Shown here one piece after another: positions 55,916-64,000 of a stretch of 64,000 nucleotides of DNA. Location of the stretch: positions 14,084,203 through 14,148,202 of the forward strand of contig CM064713.1 in NCBI GenBank assembly GCA_032717465.1, in the 5' to 3' direction. Position 1 is the first letter of the stretch. Every line of letters begins with the position of its first letter. A program made the translations under genes and the position numbers. The DNA comes from Coenobita brevimanus (taxonomy: Eukaryota; Arthropoda; Malacostraca; Decapoda; Coenobitidae). Below the pieces are notes generated by a model. That model saw only the letters and a program-made list of their open reading frames with translations, searched no databases and was not told the origin of the DNA.

Positions 55916-56444
55916 AAGCAAACATCCCAGGCCGGTCCACCTTATTTCGTCTCGCCTCCTGCCTCTCTTGTAGCTTACGATACTATCATTTATTCCCTGT
56001 ATATCTGTAAATGATGATGATGATGACGGTGATGGTGAATACAATAAGTAACGATGATGATGACGATAGTGACGGTGAATACAATAAGTGACGATGATGA
56101 TGATGATGCTTGTGGTGGTGATGGCAGCGCTGGTAAAGTAGGTTAGTACTAATGATGATAATTTTATTTCCTATCGCCTCCCACCTCTCATGTAGTTTGT
56201 GATGCTGTATTACAACGCAGAAAGAAAGGATGAAAAAATAGAAAGAATTGCTTGAAAAAAAGATACAACAAAAATAACGATAAAATATGAAAGAAAACCA
56301 AAGTAAAACAAGAGGTAATATAGAAAATAAAGAATAGGAAACAAAGGAAGAATTTAAGGAAAGAAAATCCGAAGAAAAGATAGGATGAAAAACCTTTAAG
56401 AGGAGAAAGAAAAATAAGAAAGAAGGAATGAACAAAAAATGAAA

Positions 56445-56446
<2 letters not shown>

Positions 56447-56492
<46 letters not shown>
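56447..56492. repeat. (GA)n microsatellite
   Basis: About 23 GA units. Confidence 0.95.
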
Positions 56493-56494
<2 letters not shown>

Positions 56495-57060
56495 AGAAAG
56501 AATGCGAGAAAGAAGAAAAAAAGTTAGTACTAATAAAGGGGAGAAAATTAAATGAGTAACAGAAAGAAGAGGACAAAAAGAAGAGGAAGAAAGGCCAAGA
56601 GGCAAGCCTGAATGAAAGAAGAAAAGACAAAATGAAACCAAACGTGCAACAAGGAAGGAAAGAAACAAAGGTGTAAAGATATAAAATGAAGTATAAAAGG
56701 TAACGGTGTTAACTGGGTACAGGTGTAGTAGAGTGCCAGGCCGCTCCACCTTACTTCATCTCGTCTCCTGCCTTTTGTGGCTTGTAATGATGTAATACAG
56801 TGCCCAGATCTAAGTACCTGACCATGGTGAGGATGGTGACTGTCATGATTATGATGATAGAAAAAGTGAGCTTTAGTTTAGCACTGTTGAGAATACTGCT
56901 AATTTCATGGATATTAATGGTGGTTATGATGATGGTGGTGGTGGTGATGTACAGTACAGTAGTTTAGCAGTAACGATAACCTTACTTCATATCACCTCAT
57001 AACTCCCTTGTAGGTTGTAATCTTGTAATATAATGGTGAAGCAGAAAAAGGATGAATATG

Positions 57061-57553
57061 AAAACCTGAAGTGTCTAAAGTGAGAAACAAACAAACAAAA
57101 CAATAGAAAAGCACAATAATAGGAGAAGGAAAGAGAAATAATGAGGAAAAATGAAGCAAAAGGGGAAGCGAATAAGCAAACGAAAGACAACAGAACAAAA
57201 AGCAGGAAAGAAGAAATAAAAAAAAGAAGATACGGAAAACGAACACTATCGAGAGTAATAGGAAATATTACAAGAGTAACATGAAAAAGAATAATGGAGA
57301 GGCAAAGAGAACCACAGTGAAAGAAAGAAAATGATGATGATGATGACTGTGATGGTGACAGTGATGCTGGTCACTTCGTGTTATTGATGGCGATGAAAAC
57401 AATTATACGGAAACTGATGATGATAAAAACTTGGTTCTTTACAACTGATATGGACAATGGTGGTAATGATGTTGAATCATGACATGGGTTGGCTTTGATG
57501 ATGATGGTAATGACGAAAAAAGGAAATGACCGCACTGTCTCTACTCTGGCACC
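57061..57553. other. Purine-rich and GATGAT-rich spacer
   Basis: Continuation of the degenerate purine and (GAT)n sequence without the conserved block. No gene was seen. Confidence 0.5.
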
Positions 57554-57850
57554 GTTGCAGAGCCAGGCCGTTCGACTGTGGCCAGTCTTGGCCTGGGTTG
57601 CAAAGCCAGGCCGTTGGACTGTGCCCAGTCTTGGCCTGGGTTGCAGAGCCAGGCCGTTGGATTGTGGCCAGTCTTGGCCTGGGTTGCAGAGCCAGGCCGT
57701 TGGACTGTGGCCAGTCTTGGCCTGGGTTGCAGAGCCAGGCCGTTGGACTGTGGCCAGTCTTGGTCTGGGTTGCAGAGCCAGGTCGTTGGACTGTGGCCAG
57801 TCTTGGCCTGGGTTGCAGAGCCAGGCCGTTGGACTGTGGACAGTCTTATC
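57554..57850. repeat. 43-bp minisatellite, seven units
   Basis: Units at 57554, 57597, 57640, 57683, 57726, 57769 and 57812 contain GTTGCAGAGCCAGGCCGTTG and GGCCAGTCTTGGCCTGG. They are nearly identical. ORFs on both strands across it are period artefacts. GCCAGGCCG is also a core word of the 90-bp block next door, but the rest differs. Confidence 0.95.
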
Positions 57851-57879
57851 CGCCCCCAAACTCTGGTGGTGGACCTCCT

Positions 57880-58195
57880 CTCAGGTCCACCACTTGGTAG
57901 CGGGGGCAGTGTTTTCCGGCTGCATGCCCTTGCTGGTGCTAACCCCTGTATGTTGTGGGGTACGTTGTGTGGCATGTATAGTGCATATAGAGTTGAGTAG
58001 TGCATGAGATAGTTTGAGAAATGGATGGTGGGAGTTATGTTCACATACCCTCCACGTTAGAACCACACTGAAAAAGGTCAGCAAAGGAAGATGGTCAGGA
58101 TATCCTGGTGGCTGGTGAAACAGAGGCTCCAGCTGTCCCTCACCAGCAATCCCATCCCCCTTGAGAGTACCACCCTGATCGGCTGGTGCTACAGC
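57880..58195 (-). mobile_element. 5'-end fragment of a LINE related to 48-51 kb
   Basis: The complement of 58195-58050 follows the leader at 51385-51240: CACCAGCCGATCAGGGTGGT, GTTTCACCAGCC, TTGCTGACCTTTTTCAGTGT. The match weakens toward 57900. The body and 3' end of the LINE are absent. A 5' end without a 3' end is unusual for LINE insertions and implies later deletion or a recombinant. Confidence 0.75.
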
Positions 58196-58790
58196 CTACT
58201 CCCTACAGAAGTACGGCGTAGGCTGTAGAAGTAATATATAGCTGGCGCAACCCAAGCATCGTCTCAGCGTCAACCTGGTGGACTTAGTGAAGCTGCTCTC
58301 CTCCTGCAGCTCACCATCCTCCTTTCAGGATCAGGGGAGTTGTGGAACATGTGTATACTCAAGCAACAGACCAGCTTAGTAATATCAGTGCCACCACATG
58401 AAGGCATCCCTCTCCAACACCAACCATACCCTGTCCTGACATTCATTCACGTTGCTGACCTGGGAAATTTCATAACATCTCTCCCTCAGTGATTTATTTT
58501 GGCCATCACACCTCCATATCCCATTGTATAATACTCCTGTAAACCATGTTGATAACAGTAGGATATAAACAATGAATTAGAAATACCTGTAATATGTTCT
58601 ATGCAAGGGAAACTGCTAGGGGAGAAATGCCACAAACTCTCTTCTGTCGACGAGAATATGGCAGGCCAACCCGCTGACTGCACACAGCCTTGTAATTCCT
58701 ATATTTCTCAACAGCACCTTCCTTGGTACAAGCAGTTACAACCTCACCATCTGCAATCAGCAACTCCCAGGGCAACTCAGATATAATATC
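58196..58790. other. Unassigned spacer
   Basis: No recognised gene or repeat. It includes the sequence directly upstream of the next LINE, which does not match the 5' leader of the copy at 34-37 kb. Confidence 0.45.
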
Positions 58791-58792
58791 CC

Positions 58793-59197
58793 ATGGCAGT
58801 TCTGAGGGTAGGAACGTGGAATGTGAGAGGAGTGAATGATGAAGTGAAAGAGAGAGAGACTGTCCAGGTGCTTGAGGATGCAAAAGTGGATATATGTGGA
58901 TTGACTGAAACTAAATGGGAAGGTGAAAGGATGAGAGAATGGGAATACGGTGTAGGTATATGTGCGGGAGTCAGTGAGAATGAGAGGGCAAGAGAGGGAG
59001 TATGTCTGATGATAAGCAAGAAGTGGAAGGAGAATATAAGAGAGTATGGAACAGTGGGTGCAAGGATTGTATGGGTGAGGATGAAAGTAGGTATACAAGC
59101 ATGGGCGATTGTATGTGTGTATGCTCCAACAGAGGATCGAGTGGCAAGAGTGAAAGATGAGTTTTGCGAGAGTAGAAGCATGTATGGACAAGTTTGA
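58793..59197 (+). pseudogene. LINE endonuclease N-terminal segment
   Basis: From ATG at 58793 or an upstream leader: LRVGTWNVRGVNDEVKER (N-terminal Asn motif), DICGLTETKWEGERM (catalytic Glu), then WAIVCVYAPTED. It runs out of frame after RVKDEF because the DNA near 59160 is two bases shorter than the homologous stretch at 37045-37070. The endonuclease continues in the next frame. Confidence 0.88.
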
Positions 59198-61727
59198 GAG
59201 GAGCGAGAGAGTGCTGTTGATTGGAGGCATGAATGGCAAAGTTGGGAATGTACGAGTGGATGGAGTGGTTGGTCAGTGGGGTGTGCCAGCTGAAGTAGAT
59301 GGGAATGGTAGTGCTTTGGTGGACATCTGTGCTGGTAAGGGGTTGGTAATAGCCAACACCTACTTTCGTCATAAGATGATCCACCGGTATACATGGAGAG
59401 TAATGAGGAGGATGGATGGTGAACTTGCTGAACGAAAGGCAATGATAGACTACGTGTGTGTGGATGAGCGAATGAGAAGACAAGTGTTGGATGCAAGGGT
59501 GTGGAGAGGGTGGGGGAATGGAGTCTCGGACCATCACTTAGTGATGGCCAAGGTAGAGCTGCAAAGAAAGTGGTTGAGGAGACGAAGGGGAAGACAGGAG
59601 GAAGCAGCTCCTGTGAGAAGAGTGGAGAAATTGCAAGATAGTGAGAAAAGGACAGAGTATAAGAGCATAGTGGAAGAAAGATTGGGAAGGTATGAGCTAG
59701 AGCAGATGGAAGGGGTGGAAGACGTATGTAAGATATTCACGGAAGAGATAAGCGCAGCGTGTGAGGCGGTTTGTGGAGTGAGGAGGAGATGCAAGGGTGT
59801 GCAGGGGACAGCATGGTGGAATGATGAGGTGAAACGAGCTGTGGAACAAAAGAAGAAGACATATGGTGAATGGTTGGCGAATACAGGTAGGGGAGAAGAT
59901 GAGAGAGAGAAGAGAGAGGTATATGTGAGCAGAAGAAGGGAGGTTAAGAGACTGGTGAAGGAGAGTAAGAAGAAAGTGGATGAAGAGTTTGGGAGGAATC
60001 TGAGTGTGAAATGGAGGGAGAGTAAGAAATTGTTTTGGAAGGAGGTAAAGAAAGTAAGGCAGTGTGAAAGGGGAAATAGTAGGGGAGTGAAAGATAGGAA
60101 TAATAGATTGTTGGTGGAGAAGAGAGAGAAATTGAGGAGATGGAAGGAGCACTTTGAGGATTTGTTGAATGTAGAGAGTGAGAGCAGTGTGAGTATAAGT
60201 GGCTGGGGAATGGCTGGGAGAAGAAGAGATGAGAGGAGGGAGGAAGAGATCAGTAGGTCAGAAGTAGTGGAAGCGATGAAGAAGATTAAGCTGGGAAAGG
60301 CCCCAGGAATTGATGGAGTGTGTGGTGAAATGCTTAGGTATGGGGGTGAGACTGTTGTGGAGTGGATATGGAAGTTGTGTAGATTGGCTTGGGAAGAGGG
60401 AAGGGTTCCAGAGGACTGGAAATCAGGTATAATTGTTCCTCTGTACAAAGGAAAAGGGGAGAGAGAAGTATGTGGTAACCATAGGGGTATTTGCCTTCTT
60501 AGTGTGACTGGTAAAATATATGGTAGAATACTCATTGATAGGGTTAGGCATATGACAGAGGAGCTAGTTGGAGAAGAACAAGGGGGATTTAGGAAGGGAA
60601 AAGGGTGTGTAGATCAGATATTTGTTCTAAGATGTTTAGTGGAGAAGTATCTAGAGAAGGGAAGGAAAGTGTATGCTGCCTTCATGGACTTGGAGAAAGC
60701 TTATGACAGAATAGATAGGCAAGGTATGTGGAAGGTATTAAGAATATATGGAGTGGAGGGGAAATTGTTGAGTGCTGTGAAGAGTATGTACGAGGGAGCT
60801 AGGGCTACGGTGCGAGTGGATGGTGAGCTGAGTGAGTTCTTTGATCTCAATGTGGGACTGAAACAGGGGTGTGTGATGTCTCCATGGCTGTTTAATATAT
60901 ATATGGATGGGGTTGTAAAGGAGGTGCAAGGTAGGGCAGTGGATGTGGGGCTGGGCCTAATGAATGAGGGTGAGATTTGGAAGCTTCCGGTGTTGCTGTT
61001 TGCTGATGATACAGTATTGTTGAGTGAAGATGAATGGGAGTTGCAAGGTTTGGTGAATGAATTTGGGACAGTGTGTAGGAGGAGGAAGCTGAAAGTTAAT
61101 GTAAACAAAAGTAAAGTTATGGTGTTTGAGAGGAATGAAGTCACAGAGTGTGCAGTGAGGTTGGATAGTGAGGATATGGAGAATGTGAGTGCATTCAAGT
61201 ACTTGGGTAGTGTGATGAGTAAGGATGGAACTTTGGGGGATGAAGTACGTGAAAGGGTACAGCAGGGAAGAAAGGTTGTTGGTACACTGAAAGCAGTGAT
61301 GAGAAATAGGGAGGTGAGTATGGAAGTTAAGAAGTCACTGCATGATGGTATTGTGATCCCTACCCTGACGTATGGAAGCGAGGCGTGGACCTTGCAAGAG
61401 GGGAACAAGTCAAGAGTGAGAGCAGTGGAAATGAGTTACTTGAGAGAAGCATGTGGAGTGACGTGGAGGGACAGGTTGACGAATGAAGTGAAGGAACGTT
61501 GTGGGGTAGATGTGGATGTGGTTGAAAAGATTAGGAGAAATACACTGAGGTGGTTTGGACATGTGGAGAGAATGGAGAATGAAAGACTGACTAAGAGGGT
61601 GTATGTAGGTGAGGTGGAGGGAGGGAGAGGGAGGGGTAGACCGAGGATGAGGTGGAGGGATGGAGTTGAGAGGTATATGAGGGAGGGGGGGGGTGAGTTG
61701 AGGGGAGGGGAGTCAAATGGTGGGTGA
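59157..61727 (+). CDS. LINE endonuclease C-terminal part plus reverse transcriptase
   Basis: About 850 open codons. Endonuclease motifs: LLIGGMNGKVGN, where the expected GDMN has Gly for the catalytic Asp, and VSDHHLVMAKV intact. RT motifs: GKAPGIDGVCGEM, EQGGFRKGKGCVDQIF, FMDLEKAYDRID (motif A), LKQGCVMSPWLFNIYMDG (motif B), LLFADDTVLL (motif C). The C-terminal part has LTYGSEAWTL, RRNTLRWFGHVERM and GRGRPRMRWRDG. The first residues before EACMDKFERS belong to the shifted frame. The RT looks intact, but with a frameshifted and substituted endonuclease the copy should not transpose by its own target nicking. Confidence 0.92.
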   Translation: MSFARVEACMDKFERSERVLLIGGMNGKVGNVRVDGVVGQWGVPAEVDGNGSALVDICAGKGLVIANTYFRHKMIHRYTWRVMRRMDGELAERKAMIDYVCVDERMRRQVLDARVWRGWGNGVSDHHLVMAKVELQRKWLRRRRGRQEEAAPVRRVEKLQDSEKRTEYKSIVEERLGRYELEQMEGVEDVCKIFTEEISAACEAVCGVRRRCKGVQGTAWWNDEVKRAVEQKKKTYGEWLANTGRGEDEREKREVYVSRRREVKRLVKESKKKVDEEFGRNLSVKWRESKKLFWKEVKKVRQCERGNSRGVKDRNNRLLVEKREKLRRWKEHFEDLLNVESESSVSISGWGMAGRRRDERREEEISRSEVVEAMKKIKLGKAPGIDGVCGEMLRYGGETVVEWIWKLCRLAWEEGRVPEDWKSGIIVPLYKGKGEREVCGNHRGICLLSVTGKIYGRILIDRVRHMTEELVGEEQGGFRKGKGCVDQIFVLRCLVEKYLEKGRKVYAAFMDLEKAYDRIDRQGMWKVLRIYGVEGKLLSAVKSMYEGARATVRVDGELSEFFDLNVGLKQGCVMSPWLFNIYMDGVVKEVQGRAVDVGLGLMNEGEIWKLPVLLFADDTVLLSEDEWELQGLVNEFGTVCRRRKLKVNVNKSKVMVFERNEVTECAVRLDSEDMENVSAFKYLGSVMSKDGTLGDEVRERVQQGRKVVGTLKAVMRNREVSMEVKKSLHDGIVIPTLTYGSEAWTLQEGNKSRVRAVEMSYLREACGVTWRDRLTNEVKERCGVDVDVVEKIRRNTLRWFGHVERMENERLTKRVYVGEVEGGRGRGRPRMRWRDGVERYMREGGGELRGGESNGG

Positions 61728-61787
61728 CAGAGTGACTTGGAGGCGTTTTGTCTGCGGCCACCCTTTGCGGGATTAGGGCGTCGGACT

Positions 61788-61808
61788 ATAGATAGATAGA
61801 TAGATAGT
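61788..61808 (+). repeat. (GATA)n at the LINE 3' end
   Basis: Five tandem GATA units, part of the family's 3' terminus and not an independent microsatellite. Confidence 0.85.
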
Positions 61809-61869
61809 TCTCCATGCACCATGATAAACAGAATGGAACCACAGACAGACCACAGATGTGCACCAATTC

Positions 61870-61990
61870 TTAACGTAACGACCTGTACTCCGTCCACTTT
61901 AACTTGGCCTAAAATTGCCATCTACCGCTATCTTAAATGCTGAGCTATCACACGATCTTAAATGCTGAGCTATCACACGAGATTAATGCT
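61870..61990 (-). mobile_element. Unnamed short dispersed repeat, copy 3
   Basis: The complement reads TAGCTCAGCATTTAAGAT, AGATGGCAATTTTAGGCCAA and GTTAAAGTGGACGGAGT, matching 15350-15420 and 46915-46985. A 23-bp segment with GTGATAGCTCAGCATTTAAG is doubled in tandem at 61933-61982. Confidence 0.65.
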
Positions 61991-62584
61991 AAATATGGTG
62001 ACATTCAGGAAAAAGTCCTATGGAAAAGATTCAAAACATACAATTTTGCAAATTATGTTAGTTCAGTGCCATCAATTCTCTTTGTTTCTCAATTTGCATG
62101 ATTTCAGTAACCTGTCTCTTTATATAATACTTTTCATATTTAACATCATATAACTTCTCCCATTTAATACAATTCTGAAACTGTTCTCAACCTCTTTCAA
62201 CCTCTGGCAAGTGGGTATTTTCCTCTTCATCTACTTATTCCTTTTACTGTCACTGTTTAACTGAACTTTGGAATTTTAGTGAAGTCTTTTCCTTATCCTC
62301 AGTTTAGTTATCTAATCATTTTGTTGATTTGCCTTAACATGGAATCACTTGGTACATCAGCTTCTCTCTCACTTAAAGCTTGAAACATGTTATTTGAGAC
62401 ATTATTATATAGTACTCACTGTGACACCAGAGACCACAGCAGCTGTCGCTCCTTCTTGCAGTTGGGTAAAAACAATAACAGTTTACACAGAAGCATCTCC
62501 CTCTAGCTGCACTAGCTGCTCCCCCACCATCCTTTCATACCATATTTCATTCTATCTGGTTATTTCTATACTGTAACTTTGGTT
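61991..62584. other. Unassigned AT-rich stretch
   Basis: No recognised gene or repeat. Confidence 0.45.
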
Positions 62585-62877
62585 AAAGATACTATATACA
62601 TTTGATATTTTCACTGCAAACCCTGGTATTTTGACTGTTGTCAAATTAAGCATAATAACTTATTACTGCCTTAAGCTTTTCAACATCAGAATCTCTTCAT
62701 TTTTATTCTGGAAGCTACTGGAAATGTTTACCACTACTCCTTCATGCCTGTGTCTTGGTTGAGGTCACTGGTGTGAGTGTGTAGTATACTGCTGGATCAC
62801 ACTGGCATCTGCCAAGAGAAATCTCCAGAAAATTTATCAAACAAGAAAAGCAACCCGAAATGAACATTTTTGCTGAA

Positions 62878-63055
62878 GGGCCGTGGATGAGGTGGAGGGA
62901 TTGAGTTGAGAGGTATATGAGGAAGGGGGGAGTGAGTTGGAGGGAGGCTAGTCAAATGGTGGGTGACAGAGCGACTTGGAGGCGTTTTGTCTGCGGCCAC
63001 CCTTTGCGGGATTAGGGCGTCGGGCTATAGATAAATAGATACATAGATGTAACAC
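62878..63055 (+). mobile_element. LINE 3' tail (GATA-tail family) in block copy 2
   Basis: GGATGAGGTGGAGGGATTGA, then GGCCACCCTTTGCGGGATTA and GGGCGTCGGGCTATAGATAA with a degenerate tail. Copy 1 of the block has no insert at this place (10265-10340), which supplies the empty site. Its 3' end is closer to that of the 58.8-kb copy than to the 10.8-kb tail. Confidence 0.85.
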
Positions 63056-63630
63056 AAAACTAAGTGCAAACTACAATGTCCTGAGAGATATGAAGACAAT
63101 CTTGGTTAAATATCCTGGTTGGCTCTGCATCATTTTGGATGACAAAAACTGCAGCTTGGTTTTACTGAACATGATTTTCAATCCGATCCATCAGCATGGA
63201 AGAAAAACTACATTTTTAAATATACTGTAGTACGATACTGAACCGACAGCACCAATCTGTTGTATGCTGGACACTTTTTTACCTACACTACAACACAGTG
63301 TTAGTCTATACTATGTCTGTTGGTGCTGTGTTGGAGTAACTCACATTTTGGTGTTGTGTACAGTAGGCTATATGGCATACGAGTGTACTGATTCCCCACC
63401 TAACCTAACAAACCAGGTTCACCACCACAGGACACAGTTCAACTGATCCACTGTGGTTGCTGGTGTGGTGCTTGAGCAATTCACAAAACAGAAACATTAC
63501 TGAATAACAAATATTATCACAAACTATGGCTGTTCCTTAAAGGGGGAAAAAAAAAAAATCAATACTTTGCCACACGGGCACGACCTTTCCATATTTCCTA
63601 CTGAAATTAATCCTTCACAGGTGACTTATG

Positions 63631-63720
63631 TTTCATAGATTATCAGAGTTACAGGGCGTTTTTTAATAATGTTAGTTTCATAGAGTGTCATAGTTACAGG
63701 GTGTTTTTTTAATAATGTTA
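63631..63720. repeat. 45-bp tandem duplication inside block copy 2
   Basis: GTTTCATAGANTNTCANAGT followed by TACAGGGNGTTTTTTNAATA occurs twice in a row; copy 1 of the block has it once at about 12095-12130. Confidence 0.75.
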
Positions 63721-64000
63721 TTTGTGAAATATGTAAAGACATGTTTATATCACACATTCCATCACCCACATAAAGGTACCACCAAGAGGCAAACCTTGCT
63801 GACAAACTCTACAAATGCATGTCTTACTTTTGGCATAAGTCGAAAGTCCCAATTGATATGTCAGGTTTGGAGAATTTCAACTGATTAAGTTACTGTGGGA
63901 TTAGCTAGGTTAAGATGGGCTTAGATTGGTTGTTTGAATAGGTTAGGTTGACATTAGATTTATTGTTAGGACTCAAGACTGGGATTTGGCCTGACAGATA

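Larger units (their letters stand above)
51961..57060 (+). repeat. Array of an unidentified 90-bp block with decaying spacers
   Basis: About eleven copies of one block, all on the plus strand, at roughly 51985, 52172, 53829, 54262, 54553, 54797, 55078, 55925, 56160, 56708 and 56983. A full copy reads GGGTACAGGTGTAGTAGAG, then CCAGGCCGCTCCACCTTAC, then a TTCATCTCGTCTCCTGCCTC-type stretch, then TCTTGTAGCTTGTGATG. Between copies lie (GAT)n tracts and GAAAGAAA-rich purine tracts of 150 bp to 1.5 kb. Several copies keep only the right half. On the complement four copies keep RPGTLLHLYP in frame, probably by chance of shared ancestry. I recognise no family. Confidence 0.75.
58795..61810 (+). mobile_element. 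LINE with (GATA)n 3' end, nearly complete
   Basis: Endonuclease, RT, C-terminal domain, then a short 3' UTR with CGGCCACCCTTTGCGGGATT and AGGGCGTCGGACTATAGATA ending in five GATA units at 61788-61807. It is the best-preserved of eight copies of its family in this window. The coding region has one frameshift and one damaged catalytic motif. The clade is probably RTE-like; I cannot be certain. Confidence 0.92.
62585..64000 (+). repeat. Duplicated block, copy 2 (runs off the window)
   Basis: Direct-orientation match to 9946-12470, listed segment by segment there. Copy 2 has its own LINE tail (62878-63055), lacks the Harbinger-like element, and has a segment of about 45 bp doubled at 63631-63720. 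The match is still good at the last base, so the duplicated unit is longer than seen. Confidence 0.85.

Noticed and set aside
57371..58044. ORFs with PGSATQAKTGHSPTAW-like periods
   Set aside because: By-products of the 43-bp array.

Overview
The window is nuclear DNA from an animal, most likely an arthropod and plausibly a decapod crustacean. The evidence is the lack of dense prokaryote-like genes, the very high load of micro- and minisatellites, and several families of non-LTR retrotransposons whose proteins resemble those I know from crab and shrimp genomes. There are also Tc1/mariner-, hAT-, pogo- and Harbinger-type DNA elements. No rRNA gene, canonical tRNA gene or CRISPR array was seen. 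All similarities were judged by eye, without searches.

Layout. 0-14 kb: degraded sequence with a SINE, an old reverse-transcriptase (RT) scrap, a LINE inserted into a 45-bp minisatellite (3.6-5.8 kb), several 5'-truncated LINE copies, a pogo-like element nested in one of them (8.86-9.53 kb), and a block (9.95-12.5 kb) that recurs at 62.6-64.0 kb. 13.6-14.9 kb: the only candidate host gene, an intronless minus-strand ORF for a four-helix membrane protein with a TATA box; its 3' end runs into a 6 x 50 bp minisatellite. 15-21.3 kb: mostly unique DNA with a Tc1-like MITE, tRNA-like SINEs, two long (AT)n runs, a truncated LINE and a hAT-like MITE with a perfect 8-bp target duplication. 21.8-26.2 kb: a TA-flanked 4.3-kb element with inverted arms of about 0.87 kb, one arm broken by a LINE. 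26.4-34 kb: G/T-rich repeats, then a near-complete CR1-type LINE (ORF1 esterase, endonuclease, RT) inside a small hAT-like element, then 30-bp and 69-bp minisatellites. 34.4-37.6 kb: a decayed minus-strand LINE. 37.65-38.4 kb: an internally deleted mariner. 38.4-45.2 kb: simple repeats, a LINE scrap, and arrays of 31, 57, 64 and about 80 bp. 47.0-51.5 kb: a Tc1-like remnant, then a LINE with an intact ORF inserted in a 50-bp minisatellite. 51.9-57.1 kb: about eleven copies of an unidentified 90-bp block among decaying purine-rich repeats. 57.5-61.8 kb: a 43-bp array, a 5'-only LINE fragment, and a nearly full LINE ending in (GATA)n. 62.6 kb to the end: the second copy of the duplicated block.

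How it works together. Almost everything is explained by layered transposition and tandem-repeat growth. The layers can be ordered because several insertions have an empty site elsewhere in the window: the Harbinger-like element against the second copy of the block, and the pogo-like element against an uninterrupted LINE. The most useful leads are the unexplained 90-bp block family, the long-armed TA element, the array of YY1/Pho-like motifs at 40.6-41.4 kb, the intact LINE at 48-51 kb, and the membrane-protein ORF at 14 kb.
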